Assembly (NCBI RefSeq): GCF_000497445.1
Contig: NZ_CM002285.1
Location: 4,028,822 to 4,035,850, forward strand
Source: Streptomyces roseochromogenus subsp. oscitans DS 12.976
GTDB lineage: Bacteria > Actinomycetota > Actinomycetes > Streptomycetales > Streptomycetaceae
Direction: 5' to 3'
Length of the DNA stretch: 7,029 nt
Shown: positions 5,103 through 7,029 of the stretch, piece after piece
Layout of the letters: the number at the start of each line of letters is the position of its first letter
Position numbering within the stretch: position 1 is the stretch's first letter
Position numbers and translations under genes: made by a program
Notes under the pieces: model-generated
The model's input: the letters and a program-made list of their open reading frames with translations, nothing else
What the model was told of the DNA's origin: nothing
The model's database searches: none

Positions 5103-5627
5103 TCAGCGGTCGCGCTTCTTCTTCGACGGGTTGCCGGTGCGGCGGGAGGTGCGGCGGTCGTGGGCCTCGCGGGCCTGGTCGTACTCCTCGCGGTGGAGCT
5201 TCTCGCCCGGGGCCTCGGTGAGGGAGCGGAAGAAGTAGGCGAGGAGGGAGCCGACGAAGCCGATGGCGAGCAGGCCGCGCAGGGAGGCCTGGCGCTGCGG
5301 GTCGTGGCGCTTGCCGAAGCCCTCCCAGGTGTTGCGGAAGGCGAGCGCGCTGCAGATCGCGAACATGGCGATGATCAGGACGGTCACAAAGGAGCCGGTG
5401 TCCGCGATCTGGATGCCCTCGTAAGCGAAGCGCAGGACCAGGCAGGAGGCGACGGCCGCGGCGAGCGAGCCGACGGCGACGCCGGCCCGGCGGGCGGTGT
5501 AGCCGTTGTCGTGGTTCACCCAGGTGGTGCCGAAGAAGCGGAGGGGCTCGGGGCGGGGGCCGCCGCTCGGGGCAGTGCCGCCGGAGGAGCCCGCCGGGGT
5601 GTCCGGGGTGCCGGTTTCGTCGCTCAC
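5103..5627 (-). CDS. Small three-helix membrane protein, function unknown
   Basis: I do not recognise a named family. The product has 174 residues: a Pro/Gly/Ser-rich polar N-terminus (1-28), the segment LRFFGTTWVNHDNGYTARR (29-47), hydrophobic helices near 48-67, 79-98 and 117-134, and a very basic tail that ends in KKKRDR. By the positive-inside rule the basic tail should be cytoplasmic, which with three helices puts the N-terminus outside; the short RNTWEGFGKRHDPQRQ loop between helices 2 and 3 is also basic, so the topology is uncertain. The start is GTG at 5627 with no Shine-Dalgarno; CATAAT lies 6 bases before it, so a leaderless RNA is possible, but no -35 is seen. It follows the SH3 gene after 42 bases and may share its transcript. 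Confidence 0.82.
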   Translation of the reverse strand: MSDETGTPDTPAGSSGGTAPSGGPRPEPLRFFGTTWVNHDNGYTARRAGVAVGSLAAAVASCLVLRFAYEGIQIADTGSFVTVLIIAMFAICSALAFRNTWEGFGKRHDPQRQASLRGLLAIGFVGSLLAYFFRSLTEAPGEKLHREEYDQAREAHDRRTSRRTGNPSKKKRDR

Positions 5628-5669
5628 GGAACGATTATGGCGCCGGACAGGGGCGGGCTCCCGGTGGGG

Positions 5670-5987
5670 TCAGGCGCAGCGCGAGGCGACGTAGCCGTCG
5701 CTGCCGGTCTGGACATAGGCGTCGGAGACGTACTGGCCGTTGTCGATGTTGTCCCAGATGTTGGAGGTGCCGTAGGGGCCGGAGACGTTCGTACCCGGCG
5801 TCTGGCAGAAGATCGGGACGCGGGTCCCCTCGGGCAGGACGCGCACGATGGCGTAGCTGGTGCCGGGGCCGTTGCGGACGTTCAGCCGGACGCCCGGAGC
5901 GACCGCGTACGTACGCACGTCCGCTGCGGCCGTCGTGGCCGCGGGCCCGGTGCCGGTCTCGGCCTCTTCGACACGGTCAACAGACAT
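5670..5987 (-). CDS. Small bacterial SH3-domain protein
   Basis: The product has 105 residues. A disordered Ala/Thr/Glu-rich N-terminus (1-24) precedes a bacterial SH3 (SH3_3-like) domain: GVRLNVRNGPGTSYAIVRVL (32-51), then EGTRVPIFCQ (53-62), and IWDNIDNGQYVSDAYV (77-92) with a closing GYVASRC (98-104). Such domains usually bind cell-wall peptides in secreted proteins, but no signal peptide or membrane segment is visible here. Cys61 and Cys104, the only cysteines, could form a disulfide if the protein is exported. The ATG at 5987 is chosen because GGGGGAGG (6000-5993) stands 5 bases before it, the clearest ribosome binding site in the window; the open frame reaches back to 6107, but that part has no signal peptide and lies in the divergent spacer. 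It is the first gene of the leftward run. Confidence 0.85.
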   Translation of the reverse strand: MSVDRVEEAETGTGPAATTAAADVRTYAVAPGVRLNVRNGPGTSYAIVRVLPEGTRVPIFCQTPGTNVSGPYGTSNIWDNIDNGQYVSDAYVQTGSDGYVASRCA

Positions 5988-6006
5988 ATGAACCTCCCCC
6001 GTTGGA

Positions 6007-6023
6007 CCCATGCGTGTCATGGG
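6007..6023. repeat. Inverted repeat in the spacer between the SH3 and kinase genes
   Basis: CCCATG (6007-6012) and CATGGG (6018-6023) are perfect 6-base arms around 5 bases. The repeat lies 20 bases upstream of the SH3 start codon, in the region of its promoter or leader. It could be an operator or a small RNA hairpin. Confidence 0.45.
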
Positions 6024-6032
6024 CACCGTTGA

Positions 6033-6043
6033 TTCCCTGGGAA
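6033..6043. repeat. Second short palindrome in the same spacer
   Basis: TTCCC, T, GGGAA (6033-6043) is a perfect 5-base dyad; TTG (6029-6031) and CAA (6044-6046) extend it with a one-base shift. It lies 9 bases from the other repeat and could be part of the same regulatory site. Short repeats of this size also arise by chance. Confidence 0.35.
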
Positions 6044-6118
6044 CAAGCCGCGGAACACCCGTGCGCGACTCGCACGCGGAGGCTAGCAAGCCGCCTCTGC
6101 CTCGCACGAGTCATCGAC

Positions 6119-6124
6119 TAGGCT
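6119..6124 (+). promoter_or_regulatory. Candidate -10 of the kinase promoter
   Basis: TAGGCT fits the Streptomyces -10 pattern and lies 42 bases before the kinase ATG. No recognisable -35 is found 16 to 18 bases upstream, so the call is weak. RNA from here would contain GGAGG (6142-6146), 20 bases from the ATG, and GGGGGTGG (6155-6162) closer to it. Confidence 0.3.
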
Positions 6125-6166
6125 CCGTGCGTCGCGCGCGCGGAGGAACAGCACGGGGGTGGTCGC

Positions 6167-7029
6167 ATGACGCCACGCAGGAACACGGGAGCGGGCGCGG
6201 AAGCGGAACTTCCCGAGTACGCCGGTCACTATCGCTTGGACGCACGCCTGGGCTCGGGCGGCATGGGTGTCGTCCATCTGGCCCGGAGTACCTCGGGGAT
6301 GAAGCTCGCGGTCAAGGTCGTACATGCCGAGTTCGCCAGAGACCCCGAGTTCAGGGGGCGTTTCCGGCAGGAGGTGGCTGCCGCCCGCAAGGTCAGCGGG
6401 GCATTCACCGCGCCCGTCGTCGACGCCGATCCGGATGCCGAACGGCCCTGGATGGCCACACTGTTCATCCCCGGCCCGACCCTCTCCGACGAGGTGAAGC
6501 GGAACGGGTCCATGGCTCCGGCGCAGCTGCGCCGGCTGATGGCGGGGCTCGCCGAGGCGCTGCGCGACATCCACCGGGTCGGGGTCGTGCACCGGGATCT
6601 GAAGCCGAGCAATGTGCTGCTCGCCGAGGACGGGCCGAAAGTCATCGACTTCGGCATCTCCCGGCCGAAGGACAGCGAACTGCGCACCGAGACGGGCAAG
6701 TTGATCGGCACTCCGCCGTTCATGGCGCCGGAGCAGTTCCGGCGGCCGCGCGAAGTGGGGCCCGCCGCCGACATCTTCGCGCTCGGGTCGGTGATGGTGC
6801 ACGCGGCGACCGGGCGCGGGCCGTTCGACTCCGACAGCCCGTACGTCGTCGCGTACCAGGTGGTGCATGACGAGCCGGACCTCACCGGTGTGCCGGAGGA
6901 TCTCGCGCCGCTGGTACTGCGGTGCCTGGCCAAGGAGCCGGACGACCGGCCGACCCCCGATGAACTCATGCGGGAACTGCGCTCGGTGGCGGCCTCCTAC
7001 GACACGCAGGCGTTCATACCGGTCCCAGC
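6167..7029 (+). CDS. Hanks-type Ser/Thr protein kinase (5' part, cut by the window)
   Basis: This eukaryotic-type kinase transfers phosphate from ATP to Ser/Thr of target proteins. The 287 codons present hold a complete catalytic domain with no stop before the edge. Visible in order: Gly-rich loop LGSGGMGVV (28-36), catalytic Lys50 in LAVKVV, helix-C Glu69 (RQEV), the catalytic loop HRDLKPSN (142-149), DFG (161-163), the activation segment ETGKLIGTPPFMAPE (175-189) with several Thr that could be phosphorylated, DIFALG (202-207) and the closing Arg in DDRPT (259-263). All key residues are present, so it should be active. No membrane segment or sensor domain lies in the part seen; many homologues carry these after a Pro-rich linker, which may begin near AFIPVP at the edge. 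The ATG at 6167 has GGGGGTGG 4 bases upstream; the better GGAGG is 20 bases away. It is divergent from the SH3 gene. Confidence 0.93.
   Translation, partial: MTPRRNTGAGAEAELPEYAGHYRLDARLGSGGMGVVHLARSTSGMKLAVKVVHAEFARDPEFRGRFRQEVAAARKVSGAFTAPVVDADPDAERPWMATLFIPGPTLSDEVKRNGSMAPAQLRRLMAGLAEALRDIHRVGVVHRDLKPSNVLLAEDGPKVIDFGISRPKDSELRTETGKLIGTPPFMAPEQFRRPREVGPAADIFALGSVMVHAATGRGPFDSDSPYVVAYQVVHDEPDLTGVPEDLAPLVLRCLAKEPDDRPTPDELMRELRSVAASYDTQAFIPVP

Noticed and set aside
4122..6032. A rightward open frame of 636 codons across the methyltransferase, membrane and SH3 genes.
   Set aside because: It lies opposite three genes with clear domains and its product is Gly/Ala/Val/Asp-rich low complexity, typical of an antisense frame in high-GC DNA.
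5988..6107. A longer SH3 protein starting at 6107.
   Set aside because: The added 40 residues are not a signal peptide, have no domain and lie in the divergent promoter region; GGGGGAGG directly before 5987 fixes the start.
6083..6969. Leftward open frames opposite the kinase gene.
   Set aside because: The plus strand has every kinase motif in order in one frame; the opposite frames show none.
1..7029. Mobile elements, CRISPR arrays, tRNA genes, phage genes or a defence system.
   Set aside because: No transposase or integrase motif, spaced direct repeats, tRNA cloverleaf or defence domain was seen; the genes look like conserved Streptomyces chromosome.

Overview
The window is very GC-rich DNA with strong GC bias at third codon positions, GTG as well as ATG starts, and GC-rich hairpin terminators without clear T-tracts. 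Together with the gene content this points to an actinomycete, almost certainly Streptomyces. The set trpS, proC, ABC exporter, methyltransferase, small membrane protein, SH3 protein and Ser/Thr kinase looks like the chromosomal neighbourhood of the auxiliary tryptophanyl-tRNA synthetase (TrpRS1) of S. coelicolor. That match is from memory; no search was run.

Left part (1-1541). Bases 1 to about 272 carry a leftward promoter with a near-ideal -35/-10 pair, followed by sequence that resembles the conserved 5' leader of Streptomyces rRNA operons; the rRNA genes would lie off the left edge. Back to back with it is the rightward control region of trpS. It consists of a probable promoter, a 13-residue leader peptide with two adjacent Trp codons (314-355), and three mutually exclusive RNA pairings that form a classic attenuator (346-406). 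The trpS gene follows (476-1504) and ends at a strong hairpin (1514-1541).

Middle part (1617-5987). All genes here run leftward. Read in the direction of transcription they are: a small SH3-domain protein (5987-5670), a three-helix membrane protein (5627-5103), a class I SAM methyltransferase (5009-4218) that ends at a 17-bp hairpin, a two-gene ABC-2 exporter (ATPase 4081-3263, permease 3266-2493, overlapping by 4 bases), and proC, pyrroline-5-carboxylate reductase (2429-1617). The exporter has its own promoter, a palindrome over the -10 and start region, and probably a leaderless mRNA.

Right part (5988-7029). A 179-base divergent spacer with two small palindromes separates the SH3 gene from a rightward Hanks-type Ser/Thr kinase (6167 to the edge), which is cut off by the window after 287 codons.

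The most interesting element is the trpS attenuator and its placement against a probable rRNA promoter. It suggests that a back-up synthetase is switched on when charged tRNA-Trp runs short. The other genes look like conserved chromosomal core. I see no mobile element, CRISPR array, defence system or tRNA gene.
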